NCBI RefSeq assembly: GCF_037038585.1
Contig: NC_092520.1
Span: 149,419,104 to 149,483,103, forward strand
Reading direction: 5' to 3'
Length of the DNA stretch: 64,000 bases
Source: Patagioenas fasciata
Taxonomy: Eukaryota > Chordata > Aves > Columbiformes > Columbidae
In this document: positions 12,567-22,545 of the stretch, in pieces
Layout of the letters: each line of letters starts with the position of its first letter
Position numbering within the stretch: position 1 is the stretch's first letter
Translations under genes and position numbers: made by a program
Notes under the pieces: generated by a model
What the model saw: the letters and a program-made list of their open reading frames with translations, nothing else
Told to the model about the DNA's origin: nothing
The model's database searches: none

Positions 12567-13123
12567 AAGAAGCTTCTAGTTGGAGTACGAGCTTAGACTT
12601 AACATTTTTCCATTTCTTCTTTTTTTTTTCTTTTCTTTTTCTTCTTTTCTGTGTGTCTTACGCAAGGTCAGATCAGACAAACTTGTCCCATCTGAAAATC
12701 TCCATGTAATTCAGTGAGACTAGTCAGATAAGATTTGGAGAATCAAGCTCATATTCAATTTTTCATTTTACTGCAGTATTTACAACAGACTGAACAACTG
12801 TCAGTTCAAACAAAAACCTGACTGACTCTGAAGAAAATGTCTATGAATAGCTTTTGCTCTCTAGAATTAATCAATTAAGTGGTCAAAGCTTAATTTCAGG
12901 AAAAAGACAGGAGATAATGTAACATTTAGCAACATCCCTGGAGGTGTTTAAAAGATGTACAGATGAGGCTCTTAGGGAAATGGTTTAGTGCTAGATTTAG
13001 GTTATGGTTGGACTTGACAATCTTAAGAGTCTCTTTCAACCAAAATGATTCTATGATTAAAAGGGAAAGGGCATTCTGAAAAGGGATCTTGATTATTTTT
13101 AATTTGCAGTAAATAATACAAAG
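12567..13123. other. Spacer of the inverted repeat
   Basis: About 557 bp between the two arms. It contains a T/C-rich tract near 12610-12650 and the CR1 tail at 12931-13058. Weak similarity to the arms may continue a little into both ends, but I could not align it with confidence. Confidence 0.7.
12931..13058 (+). mobile_element. CR1 LINE tail fragment
   Basis: Starts at the ORF2 end motif (CATCCCTGGAGGTGTTTAAA), continues through GGTTATGGTTGGACTTGA and CTCTTTCAACCAAAATGATT, and ends in TCTATGATT, the CR1 3' UTR and tail. It lies in the inverted-repeat spacer and has no counterpart in either arm. Confidence 0.88.
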
Positions 13124-13746
13124 CTGCAATAGCACAGTTCAAATGCAGTAAAGATTTTTAAATGTGTCAAAACTACACATCTCAGTTAAGGCAACAATAC
13201 AGAATTTGTACCTTTTTCCTGATGAGCAGCTGTTTAAAATATTTAAATGTCAGCTTAGCTGTACTCCACTGAAGAGAGAAAAAAAAACCCCAAAACAACA
13301 ACAAAACCAAAAAAACAACAAACCAACATTGAAAGAATCTGAAGTATTTGTCCTTACCACACCTCAGCTCTTTATGTTTGATTTATAGAACATGATAGTT
13401 TCCCTTTGCTTCTGATTTTGTGATATCAGTATGAATTAACAATTGGACAGCTCCAATGTGAGCGACAATCTACCTTGCTGCAGATTTCAGTTTAAAGAAC
13501 GTAGGTAGGACTGCAGACTGTGCCACCTGCCTTCTAAGTGCTGGACTGAGGCAGAAGATGCCAGAGGACTCCTCCTGCCTTGACTAAATCCTCATCAGAA
13601 GCAGAGGAAGCACTGCTGTTGGCTCCAATGCTTTCTAATTACATACCCTCCGTGACATCCTATGTGATTGGGGCCAGCCCACTTTACTTGGTCTTAAGCT
13701 TCATTTTTCCCATCTGCTTAACAGGTGTAAGCAGACAGTGACTTGG
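13124..13746 (-). repeat. Right arm of large imperfect inverted repeat
   Basis: Reverse complement partner of 12016-12566. It is longer mainly because of an A/C-rich stretch (about 13284-13325) and a few small indels relative to the left arm. The far end overlaps a faintly MIR-like CATTTTTCCCATCTG stretch. No transposase or reverse-transcriptase remnant was seen in either arm. Confidence 0.9.
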
Positions 13747-14453
13747 CTTAGACTCAGTATGGTGAAACATCTCTCATTGATCTGAATGGTTTCAGATAAG
13801 GACTCAAGTGAAAGAAGCCTGCATGAAAGAAGCATTCAGGAGACGCAGACTTTTTTTTTCCCCACCATGAATTATACATGAGTACATTGTGATTGTCTTG
13901 ATTCTATCTTCTATTTTGAAGTTATTCATCTAATTCCTGTAGATTTTTTTTTTTTTGTCTGTAGGCTCTTTGCAAGCAGCTCTGAGAACCTCTACACAAG
14001 CAGCTGCTAACTTCCAGGTGGGGCTGAAAACACCCCATCTTCCCCCAGAAATCAGAATGGAAGGTGGCAACACAAGACTGTGATAATCTTGAGTCTCTTC
14101 CCTCCTATCTTTAATTCTGTCTCTTTCTTTTTTTTTTTTTTTAATATGGCTTGTGTTACGCTCCCTTGTGTGTACTTCTTAAGAACTGGATGAGAAGGGA
14201 TTTGCTGGGAGACGCTGGCCGTGGGTATTTCACTCAAGCTTCTGCCATGGTTTTGAGAAAGACAGGAGGAAGGGGAGAAAACATTTGGTTAAGTAAGGTG
14301 GGTTGGCCAACAGTAAATCTGCCTTTAGTTGAAGACTAAGGACTTGACCTTGAACACCAATAATCTTTGTAGCATTCCGATGCGCTTGTACATAATTCTC
14401 CTTAAAGAAAAACAACAGAAATGCATGTCTTATAAAAATACAAAAAACCTTAC

Positions 14454-14473
14454 CATAAGCTCATGAGCTTATG
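14454..14473. repeat. Perfect 20-bp palindrome
   Basis: CATAAGCTCA followed directly by its reverse complement, with no spacer. It is not linked to a recognised element. Confidence 0.9.
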
Positions 14474-15394
14474 AGAATAAGACCGTAAAATCATAGCTGG
14501 AAACCTAAGCTATATGTCCTCCATCACAAACTGGTAGCACTTTGGATACTGAACTACCAGCAGAAAGTTGTTACCTTGCAAGGCCTAGGCATGGAAGCTG
14601 GAGGGGAACGGGGTCAAATGCAAGAAATGGGGAGAAAACTGCCTGGATTTGCTGTGAGGAGCTCCTGATATTGAGACAAGGAAAATACCTTGAACAGAAT
14701 TTCAAACAGAAAAACACAAGAAGTCTCTACCTGTCGAAAGGCTGGAGTGATTTTTGCGCATCAAGTTTCAGTGAGCTGTTGCAAATTAAAGTGGGATTAG
14801 GACCTCTCAGAAAATGTTCCAAGAATCCTCTGGAGTAAAAATTTTTCTGCAGATGAAATACCTGAAGATGTTACTGCCTTCCTTATCGTGTATGCTTATT
14901 AGTATACCCTTATTTATGGATTAACTCTCCTCTGACTGAATTAAATAGCTTAATAAATATAAAATTAAATCATATAATATTAGGCCTTTCCATTGAATCC
15001 TGGGGCTTGACTCATTTGCATTTTGTTTTGTTTTTATAATGCATGCTTATTTTAATTACTACTGCTGCACTTTATTTGTAATTGTCTGTGCAATGCCCAA
15101 ATACCTTGCTAAGTGGATAAGGGAAGCACTTTATTCCATAATAAAATAATCAAGCCATTATTATTCATTATTATTTTTTCTGGGCTGAAAAGAATCAGGA
15201 CTTTGAAAAACACAATAGCAACAAATTATCTATGGCAAAAATAATTTTAACAGAATTCACACTTTCCTTATCTTCACCATTGTTTTCCTCTAGCTATCAT
15301 CTCTCCTAAAGAGAGAAGTGACAGCACTTAATGACCTAAAGATTGGGCTATAATGCCAAAGATGTTTGAAATCAGAGATCTGTCCCCTCAGCTT

Positions 15395-15540
15395 TCTGCA
15401 TGGCCTTGGACAAATCATTTAACCACTCCGTGTCCTTATTTCCCTATTTCCGATGGTTGCAATCCTACCATTCACCTTCTGCGGCACAGTAAAGCTTACT
15501 TCAGTAATGTGCAGAGCTTTGCAAATGATGTATGCTAGTT
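15395..15540 (+). mobile_element. MIR/L3-like ancient fragment
   Basis: Shows GGCCTTGGACAAATCATTTAACC, then GTGTCCTTATTTCCCTATTT, and later CAGAGCTTTGCAAATG and ATGTATGCTAG. This is the block order of the shared MIR/L3 3' region (accttgggcaagtcacttaacc, cctcagtttcccat, then gctttg...gtgcta). It is strongly diverged. Confidence 0.55.
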
Positions 15541-17832
15541 ATTGTGGCAGCAGAATCAAAGGGACACAATGATGGCTGGATAAAAGAGGAGGCGTTTCCT
15601 CGCTATACAGGATTCTTGCTTACCAAGTAAAAGAAGACATTCAGCTTCTTCTGATACCCTTGCAGATTCCTCCTGAATGAATACACTGTCTTCATTGAAT
15701 TTTCTTATTACGGAGGATTATGCAACTCTATTACCTCTTCAGGTTTTGCAAGGAGATCCCTGCATAGTCTTTCATGGTAGGCACAAAAGCATTCTGCTGC
15801 ATTTTCCTTTGGCACGTGCTGTCTGTAGAAACCTGGAAGGTCAAGGCTGGTCTTAAACTGGTTTTGTCCATCTGTCATCATACCCACACAGAATACAGGT
15901 TCCTTTCAGATTCTCCCAGCCTGCTTGTTCTTAGCTTAATACTCCATGGCTGTAGGTCTCTGTTTAATTTACGACAAAGATTTATTAGTAGAAACTAGGC
16001 TAATGAGGCTGGTCAAGCAAATGAAAGGTGCAGAAAAAGTGAACAAATACATTGGGTCCACTCCGTGCAGTAAAAGTCATATCTTCTGATAGGCATTCAA
16101 GTACCATGACAAAAGACTTCCAAGCTCTTTTGCCCCATCCTCAATCATCCAAAACAGGAAGATGTTTTATTTTTAATTCATATTCCCTTAGGAATGCATG
16201 CTACAACTTGGCTGACTATATCTGGGTAGGCCAGTACGATGTCAATGACCCTTATTTCTTCATCGCTTTTATCCAGCTGAGCTGCAAAGGAACATGATGT
16301 CCACTGTGAAGACAGAACTCTGCACAGGACTTGCCTGAGGAGTTAAAACAGCTGTCTCTATTCTGCAGGATAAATAATCTCTGCCTGAAGCCCCTCCTGA
16401 CCAGGACAAAATAGCTCTGTGAGTGTGTGTATGTACATATGTGAACGTACCCATAGCCATCCCCGGTTGTTTCCCAGAACATACTAATGCCAAAAACATG
16501 TTATTCCCCTTGGTGTCCCTGGACTCCGCTCCTGTGAGGCAAGACTGAAATGGTGCTGAAAGGAGAGAGCACACCAGTACAGTTTCCCAAACGATCACTT
16601 TCACTCTTCCCCAAATATAGCTTAGGTGTTTTCACCTCCCCTATCTTTCTCTGTGTGCCTTTTTTCACATTCACCTATAACCATCTTTCCTGTTGCTAAA
16701 CAATGCCAGTTCCTGCTCAGTCAATCCCCTGTCATGAGACACTAATGACACACTAAGCAATGAGATGGAGGAAGGTCTGCCCTTAAACTTTCCAGTAAAA
16801 TCACAAGTGTGCGGGATTTGAATCCTCTTACTCCTCAGAGTTCACTCCGGGGTCTTCCCCCAACACACAGGGGCATATGGCGATGTTTCATCATCCCCAG
16901 AGCCACCTCTAAGTGTTTGCAAGGGAACTCTGAATAGCAGTTCTTTTTTAGGAGAAGTCTGTGAACAGCTTCTAGTTCTGGTGAACCTGTTTGCATCAGT
17001 TTACATTCCCAGGGCTATCTGTGAACAGAAAAGACTGGCAAAACACCTTTCAGCTCATCTGAAACAGAGATTCTCCTTTACATTTCTTGGTTCCTCACTT
17101 CAGGAAATCCTTGCTACAGTGCAGGTTTTGCTGATCTGAAATGGCAAAACCAGAGTAGTTCTACATTTACCATCACTTACTTTAAAAAAGGTTGTTTTTT
17201 GTTCTGTGGCCTTGCACCTTTTTTATGCTCAGTCTAACCTACTGACATGCTTGCCTAAAACCAGGTCTGACTGTTCATTACACGTCCTGGGCCTTCAGCA
17301 CCCACAGTGATTGGAAAGGACATGACTTTTTTTGCCCTTTACAGAAATCAACAAAAATTGTCCATAGATTTATAAAGGAGTGCCTGCAAAGGAAGTTTAT
17401 TTGCCTTAGTCAGGTTACTTATTGATGAATATAATAGGAAGTGCACAGATAGTTTCAGAGAACCAATGTTCTAAGTTTGCAGACTTGTAAGGCTGTAGAT
17501 GAGGAAGGGTAAGGGAAGGTATTTCCTGAGAAACAAATAAAACCCGCACAAAGTCTAACAGCAAAGGCCTTGCCTGTCACTTCTCTGGTATTAACACCCA
17601 TAGCCCCCACACCTCCCAGTAAAACTCAACAATTAAGTCTTAGTTTTCTTCTCAAGAATCTAAAGGACACCAAAGACTCAAAGGGGTGACAAACTTGCAG
17701 GGCAGCAGCAGATTCCTCTAACATCCATTTTCCTCCGTAACTCCTTCCCTCAGGTTCAGATTCAGCCCTGCCTTCTGTGTGCTAATAAGGTAAGCGAAAA
17801 ATGCGACTGTTATCCACAAGGCAGCCAAAAAC

Positions 17833-18350
17833 ACAGAATCACAGAATGTTAGGGATTGGGAGGGACCTCAAAAGATCATCTAGTCCAATCCTCCTGCCGG
17901 AGCAGGAACACCTAGGTGAGGTTACACAGGAATGTGTCCAGGCAGGTTTTGAATGTCTTCAGAGAAGGAGACTCCGCAATCTCCCTGGGCAGCCTGTTCC
18001 AGTGCTCTGTTACCTTCACTGAGAAAACGTTTCCTCTCATATTTAAGTGGAACCTCCTGTGTTCCAGTTTGTACCCATTGCCCCTTGTCCTTCCATTGAT
18101 TGTCACCAAGAAGAGCCTGGCTCCATCCTCATGACACTTGCCCTTTATGTATTTATAAACATTAACGAGGTCACCCCTCAGACTCCTCTAAGCTAAAGAG
18201 GCCCAGCTCCCTTATAAGGGAGATGTTTCAATCCATTTGTCATCTTTGTTGCCCTTCGCTGGACTTTCAAGCAGTTCCCTGTCCTTCTTGCATCGAGGGG
18301 CCCAAAACTGGACACAATATTCCAGAGGCACAGTTATTCCAGCCACAGTA
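17833..18350 (-). mobile_element. CR1 LINE, 3' fragment, promoter-proximal
   Basis: The tail end is at the left (CACAGAATCACAGAATG). The reverse strand encodes a CR1 ORF2 C-terminus with [18 protein letters not shown], then [12 protein letters not shown], then [13 protein letters not shown], and upstream ORF2 sequence up to about 18350. The subfamily differs from the copies at 1-1025. Its 5'-truncated end sits only about 100 bp from the start of the IQSEC3 CpG island. Confidence 0.92.
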
Positions 18351-18362
18351 ATTCGAGACACT

Positions 18363-18432
18363 TTGGAAAAAAAAAAAAAAAAGAAGAAAAAAAAAGAAAT
18401 CACTAAGTCATCCTGGAAGAAAAAAAAAAAAG
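18363..18432. repeat. A-rich tracts before the CpG island
   Basis: Two long A runs with AAG interruptions, ending about 20 bp before the GC-rich region. The base composition switches abruptly from nearly pure A to more than 75% G+C. This is a likely nucleosome-poor promoter edge. Confidence 0.8.
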
Positions 18433-18732
18433 GACTAGGAGCACTTCAGAGATGCCGTCCAGGGAGGAGCGAAGCGCGGCTGCAGGCGCGGCTGTGAAGG
18501 GCTGGGCGTGGGGGCACGGCCGGGCCCCACAGCCGCTGCCCGCTCCCGCCGCGGGTCCGCTCCGCAGCGGAGCGTGTCAGCGCCACCCAGACGTGGCCGA
18601 AGCGCCGCCCCGCTGAGGGCCGGCGGGAGGTGTGGGGGCTGTGTCGGCGGCGGGGGCACCGCGGCGCCCGGAGTCCTCTCGGCGACACCGGCACCGGGAC
18701 ACGACCCTCCGACCCTCTGCCCTGGCCCCTCT

Positions 18733-18804
18733 TGCGCCTGCGCAGGCCGGCCGGGGGGAGGGGGGCAGAGAGAGGGGCGGGGTCTGTACGGCGGGTCCCG
18801 CCCC
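18733..18804. promoter_or_regulatory. NRF1-like site and two GC boxes
   Basis: TGCGCCTGCGCA (18733-18744) differs at one base from the NRF1 consensus YGCGCAYGCGCR. GGGGCGGGG (18774-18782) and CCCGCCCC (18797-18804) are Sp/KLF-type GC boxes in opposite orientations. Clustering of these motifs marks a likely core-promoter region about 300-370 bp before the start codon. Binding is inferred from motif match only. Confidence 0.5.
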
Positions 18805-18916
18805 TGCCCGCTCCCGTGCCCACTGCCTCGCCGTGCGTGGCGCGCGGGGCGCGTGGGGGCAGGCGCGCGGACCGCCTCTCCTCCCCTCGCGAGCGCGCGC
18901 GCGGTGTGTGAGCGCG

Positions 18917-18946
18917 TGAGTGAGCGAGCGAGTGAGCGAGCGAGCG
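18917..18946. repeat. (GAGY)n tetranucleotide repeat
   Basis: Seven GAGT/GAGC units in the presumed 5' UTR, immediately before the GC/GT tract. Confidence 0.85.
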
Positions 18947-18963
18947 GCCGTCGGTCGCGCGGC

Positions 18964-18970
18964 TGCGTGC

Positions 18971-19001
<31 letters not shown>

Positions 19002-19011
19002 TGTGCGCGTG
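18964..19011. repeat. (GC)n(GT)n alternating purine-pyrimidine tract
   Basis: Forty-eight bases of strictly alternating pyrimidine and purine: a GC-repeat block, then about ten GT units, then GCGCGTG. Such tracts are the classic Z-DNA-forming sequence. It lies in the presumed 5' leader about 90 bp before the start codon. Confidence 0.9.
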
Positions 19012-19098
19012 GGGCGGCGAGGCGCCTCCCCGCAGCCCGCGCCGCTCTCGCCGGAGCGCCGGCGGCCGGGCAGGGGGGCCCGGGCCGGCGGCCGGGGC

Positions 19099-19583
19099 AT
19101 GGAGAGCCTGCTGGAGAACCCGGTGCGCGCTGTGCTCTACCTGAAGGAGCTCACCGCCATCGTGCAGAACCAGCAGAGCCTCATCCACACCCAGCGCCAG
19201 CGCATCGACGAGCTGGAGCGGCGGCTGGACGAGCTGAGCACCGAGAACCGCAACCTCCGTGGGCAGCAGCCGGCCTCCGCCGAGCCGCCGGCCGCCCCCG
19301 CGCCGCCCCAGGGGCCCCCGCCCGAGCAGCCCCCGCCGCCGCCGGGCCAGCCCGACTCGCTCCAGCACCACCAACAGCTCCCGGCGCCGCAGCCGCCGCC
19401 GGGCAAGCAGGCACCGGCGGGGCCCGGCGGCAGCGGCCGGGCTCCCGGCCACCAGCACCCCCCGCTCCAGCCCCACCAGCACCCCGCGGAGAAGGACGGC
19501 AGGGAGAAGGGCTGCTGCCCCGCTTTGCTCCAGCACAAGACCCCCCAGGCCATCGGCAAAGGCGTCCTGAGCAGGAGACCGGA
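19099..19583 (+). CDS. IQSEC3: IQSEC3 (IQ motif and SEC7 domain protein 3), first coding exon
   Basis: This exon encodes the N-terminus of IQSEC3/BRAG3/SynArfGEF, a guanine-nucleotide exchange factor for Arf GTPases at inhibitory postsynapses that associates with gephyrin. The protein starts [18 protein letters not shown] and continues with a heptad-patterned coiled coil (about residues 10-55, with [15 protein letters not shown]). A Pro/Ala/Gln/His-rich linker follows (about 57-135), then a conserved CCPALLQHK...GKGVLSRRP end. I recognise the start and end blocks as those of vertebrate IQSEC3. The paralogues IQSEC1 and IQSEC2 have different N-termini around the coiled coil. The ATG has G at -3 and G at +4 and is the first ATG for over 600 bp. 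The exon is 485 nt, 161 codons plus two bases, ending in phase 2 at CGGA/GTAAGT. IQ, SEC7 and PH domains must lie on downstream exons outside the window. The frame is intact. Confidence 0.95.
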
Positions 19584-19589
19584 GTAAGT
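19584..19589 (+). other. IQSEC3: Splice donor of IQSEC3 coding exon 1
   Basis: GTAAGT directly after CCGGA. It splits a Glu codon (GA/N) that continues the conserved SRRPE sequence. Without splicing the frame would stop at the TAA inside the donor (19585-19587), which also shows that the exon ends here. Confidence 0.92.
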
Positions 19590-20192
19590 GAGGAGCGGGA
19601 GAAGGGGGCGGGCAGGGGTGGTAGTTGGGGAACGGGAGCGTAACGGGCTCTTACCGGGCCCGGCTCCAAGAGGGAACTGGGTTACCCCCCCTGCAGCCTT
19701 GCACGGAGAGAGGCAGTGTGTGGGTGGGTGGGGAATCCCTCCCTCGCTGCGTTCCCGGGGAGAGCAGGCAGAGTGCAACGAGGAGCCAGGATGCTGCTGC
19801 TTCCAAGAGGCGTTTGCCTCCTAGTTCACCGCTTCTATTTTTATGTGCAAGTGGCCGTGGCCCGTTTGAACCCACTCGGGCTGCTGACACAGCACCGTGC
19901 CCTCCTCGTCTGTCACAAATAAATAAGTCTTTGGTCAAAGATGAGTGCGGTTTAGCCCAGACAGGGGGAAGCTTTGCAAAGGACAGCAGTATTGTGGCAG
20001 CTTCTGTTTGCCTTAAGTCCCTGGTATCTGTCAAAAAACCCCCATCATCCCTGGGATGAGCTGGGATTTTCCTGCGCTAACTGATGTAAGGGGTCTAGGA
20101 TATACGCTATATTGCACATGATGCATATATGTTCAGATGCTGTACATATGTTTGACATTTAGGATGCTTATCACACTTGTGTGTGGGTTGTC

Positions 20193-20210
20193 TTTTTTTT
20201 TTTTTTTTTT
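20193..20210. repeat. Poly-T tract
   Basis: Eighteen T residues, followed by CC and five more T. Confidence 0.85.
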
Positions 20211-21116
20211 CCTTTTTGGTGAGTGGCACCTGACACTGATCCAGATCTTCAAAAGGACAGTATTTTCTGCTGATCTCTCCTCTTCAGTGAAAAAAGCATG
20301 ACTACTAGTACTGAATACTAATAATGATCTATGTGCATGCATAGTAAACAAGGATGAGCATTCCAGCACTATAGGTGGTGGAAGAGGCTACTATTGAAAA
20401 GCCACATTTTCTTTGATTATGTATCCAGTATATGCCATCAGTTCACCAGCTGGTAATTACAACTGCACTCAGTATTGTAATTTGCTTTGTTTAGGCACTT
20501 TGAAAGCAGGGGAATGTTTTCTGGTTGAAAGCCAGAGTTAGTGAAGTTAGGAAGAGAAGGAGCATAGTTTCTGATGTGGCTTCTTTTATGTAAGAAAGAC
20601 GCTAATGTAAGTAGTAAAACTAGATTGGAATTTCTTTTGCAGAACAAACTCTTGTTTTGGCTATAATAATGTCAAAACGAATGGAGTACACAGCAGAGTG
20701 TATAGCCCAAAACGTCTTCCTTGTCTCTTTTGACACTTTAAATAAAAGGCACCCTTCTCTCTCATTTTTGCTTTGAATACACAAGTATAGCTACAACATG
20801 GAGCTGGATTTTCAGCTGGTGTAGGTAGAGTTACACCACTTCGTAACAGCTAAGCATCCATTATGTGATTCTATGAAAATCAGTAGAGAAATTACTATTG
20901 AAAGAAATACTATTAAAGGAATATGTACAGTCAAGGCATGCTTCAATCCCAGAAGGCAGATCCATACTTCTAAAATAGTGTGCTGTAAGACTCAATTTTG
21001 TAATCACAACTTAAAGGAAGTGAGTGGGCTACTCAGAGTATTAATACCTGTAGTAAGCATTTGCAGAATCTGGCCTTTATTCATTATGCAATAGATAGAG
21101 TTTTAAAAATACATAG

Positions 21117-21190
21117 GGCTAGATCCTCAACTCATGCTGATTGATGTAAATCCAGAATAGCATAGTTTAAATCACTGAAGTCAAAACACT
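21117..21190. mobile_element. Possible ancient amniote MITE-like fragment
   Basis: The order GGGCTAGATCCTCAACTCATG, then GATGTAAATCCA, ATAGCATAGTTTAAATC and CTGAAGTCAA resembles one half of an old palindromic non-autonomous element common in reptile genomes (GGGCCAGATCCTCAGCTGG...TGAAGTCAATGG). A related piece may lie at 20800-20850 (GGAGCTGGATTTTCAGCTGG, then GAGTTACACCA). This call rests on recalled motif order and is uncertain. Confidence 0.35.
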
Positions 21191-21498
21191 AAGAAACCTC
21201 ATTGTTTTTTCAATAGTGAATTCCTGCAGTGAGGGCTCTGTTAGAAATATTGTATTAGCAAAGGCTTTCCTTTCTTCTGAACAGAGTTTTTAACATCTGT
21301 CATTACACAGATTGAAGAATCAATTTCTAAGCATAAGTCTAAATACCTCTTTCTTATCTGAGTGTTTCTTTTTTGCAATTGGGTTTGACTGGGGGAAGAA
21401 TTGTAGTTTTTTTTCTTTATATGAAAATACACAAAGAGAAGTGCACTAAGAACACAGCTGATTGCTGGTATATCATATGATAATCTTGATATTTCAGA

Positions 21499-21529
21499 CA
21501 GATAGATAGGTGGATGGACGGATGGATGT
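21499..21529. repeat. (GATA/GATG)n microsatellite, imperfect
   Basis: GATAGATAGGTGGATGGACGGATGGATG-type tetranucleotide run, spanning only a few units. Confidence 0.75.
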
Positions 21530-22533
21530 AGCCTTTTTGTGGAAAGTCAGGGCTGCTGCTGGGGATAACAGAGCAATCCCTGCAGCGCTCTTCCCTCAGG
21601 AAGATTAAAATAGACTGCTTCTGTTTCCTTCTATAGCTTAGGCAAACCAAAATCTTTGTATAGAAAAGGAAATATCAGAGATGCAAAACAGTCTACATTT
21701 TTCACTCCTGCAGGTTCTTTTTTTGCCCCCATTCATTGTATGCACCGGATGTCATCCTCTCTCAACTCTGACTGTTAGAAGGAAATCAAAGACTGCAAAA
21801 TATAACTTAAAGGCAACTTGGATGGAGTGGGGGGGTATCTTTCACCACCTACTGAAAGCATGCCCAATATCTGTTGTGATCCAGCTGGCCAGCCTGAGAG
21901 TTGTGTTTTTGCTTTTGTGTGACAGCAGGGGACAGAAACTTTAACACCCACAAAGATTAAGTATCTGTACTCTCTTCCTTCCTCCCCACATCCAAACATC
22001 TCTTCCCATCTATTATAAACCCCGAAATTTAATGTTATCTAAATGTTTTTCTCTTAGTCAAGAGCATAGGAACTGACTGTTCACTACAGAAAATGGCCAC
22101 TGTAAACAGAACAGAAATTATATTTTAGCATGTTAGGATGCGGCGGCTGAAAGCAAGGGTTAAAGCAGCGCTCAGGCAGTGCCTGGCTGTCACTGCCCAG
22201 TAATGGAATTTCCTCTGCCTCTCACAAAACAGGAGGTTCTGGCAGTATGTTTAAATGTACTTGTGCTGGCCTTTCTCACCTCAGACACAGCCCAGGGATT
22301 TTGGTCATTTTGAGTCACAACTGAGGGTTTTTTGCAGCCCAGCTCACCTCAAGCTCTGGATAGAAGTGAAGACCTGAGCTTTTGGATGCGTGTGACTACT
22401 CATGTCAGCTGGAGCAGGCTTCTTTAAGGGGCTCAGAAGAAAAAAGCGTGAAGCATCTCTATTATTTTAAATAAAAGTTCAGTCTTATTTTTGTCACTTT
22501 AAAAACACCTAGTAAGTTTTCTTTTTTTTACAG

Positions 22534-22545
22534 CCCCCCCCCCCC
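22534..22545. repeat. Poly-C run
   Basis: Twelve C residues between a T-rich tract with CAG and a second T run. The arrangement resembles a pyrimidine tract, but no exon follows. Confidence 0.8.

Larger units (their letters stand above)
13760..17832. other. Gene-poor flank between inverted repeat and promoter-proximal CR1
   Basis: About 4 kb of AT-rich DNA with no recognised exon. It holds a 20-bp palindrome (14454-14473), a poly-T run near 14127-14142, an AT-rich homeobox/octamer-like stretch around 14900-15250 and an MIR/L3-like fragment near 15395-15540. Confidence 0.6.
18455..19650 (+). promoter_or_regulatory. IQSEC3: IQSEC3 CpG-island promoter, 5' UTR and first exon
   Basis: A dense CpG stretch of about 1.2 kb in otherwise CpG-poor DNA, spanning the presumed transcription start, 5' leader, first coding exon and the start of intron 1. 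No TATA box is visible, as is usual for CpG-island promoters. From 18455 to 19098 there is no ATG in any frame, so scanning ribosomes would meet the IQSEC3 start codon first wherever the cap lies in this interval. The exact start site cannot be read from sequence. Long open frames on both strands here come from the GC-rich composition. Confidence 0.88.

Noticed and set aside
16252-16604. Reverse frame of 111 codons with THTHTH and Cys residues.
   Set aside because: Overlaps a second reverse frame of similar length and a GTGTGTATGTACATATG simple stretch, with no family match.
18508-19098. Upstream extension of the IQSEC3 frame by 197 codons.
   Set aside because: It has no ATG (the frame begins at GTG), the composition is 5'-UTR-like, and the recognised vertebrate N-terminus starts at 19099.
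18435-19778. Several long reverse- and forward-strand open frames of 100-320 codons across the CpG island.
   Set aside because: GC-rich DNA has few stop codons. The translated products are runs of Arg, Ala, Gly, Pro and His-Thr repeats produced by CpG and GT repeats. Only the IQSEC3 frame matches a known protein.
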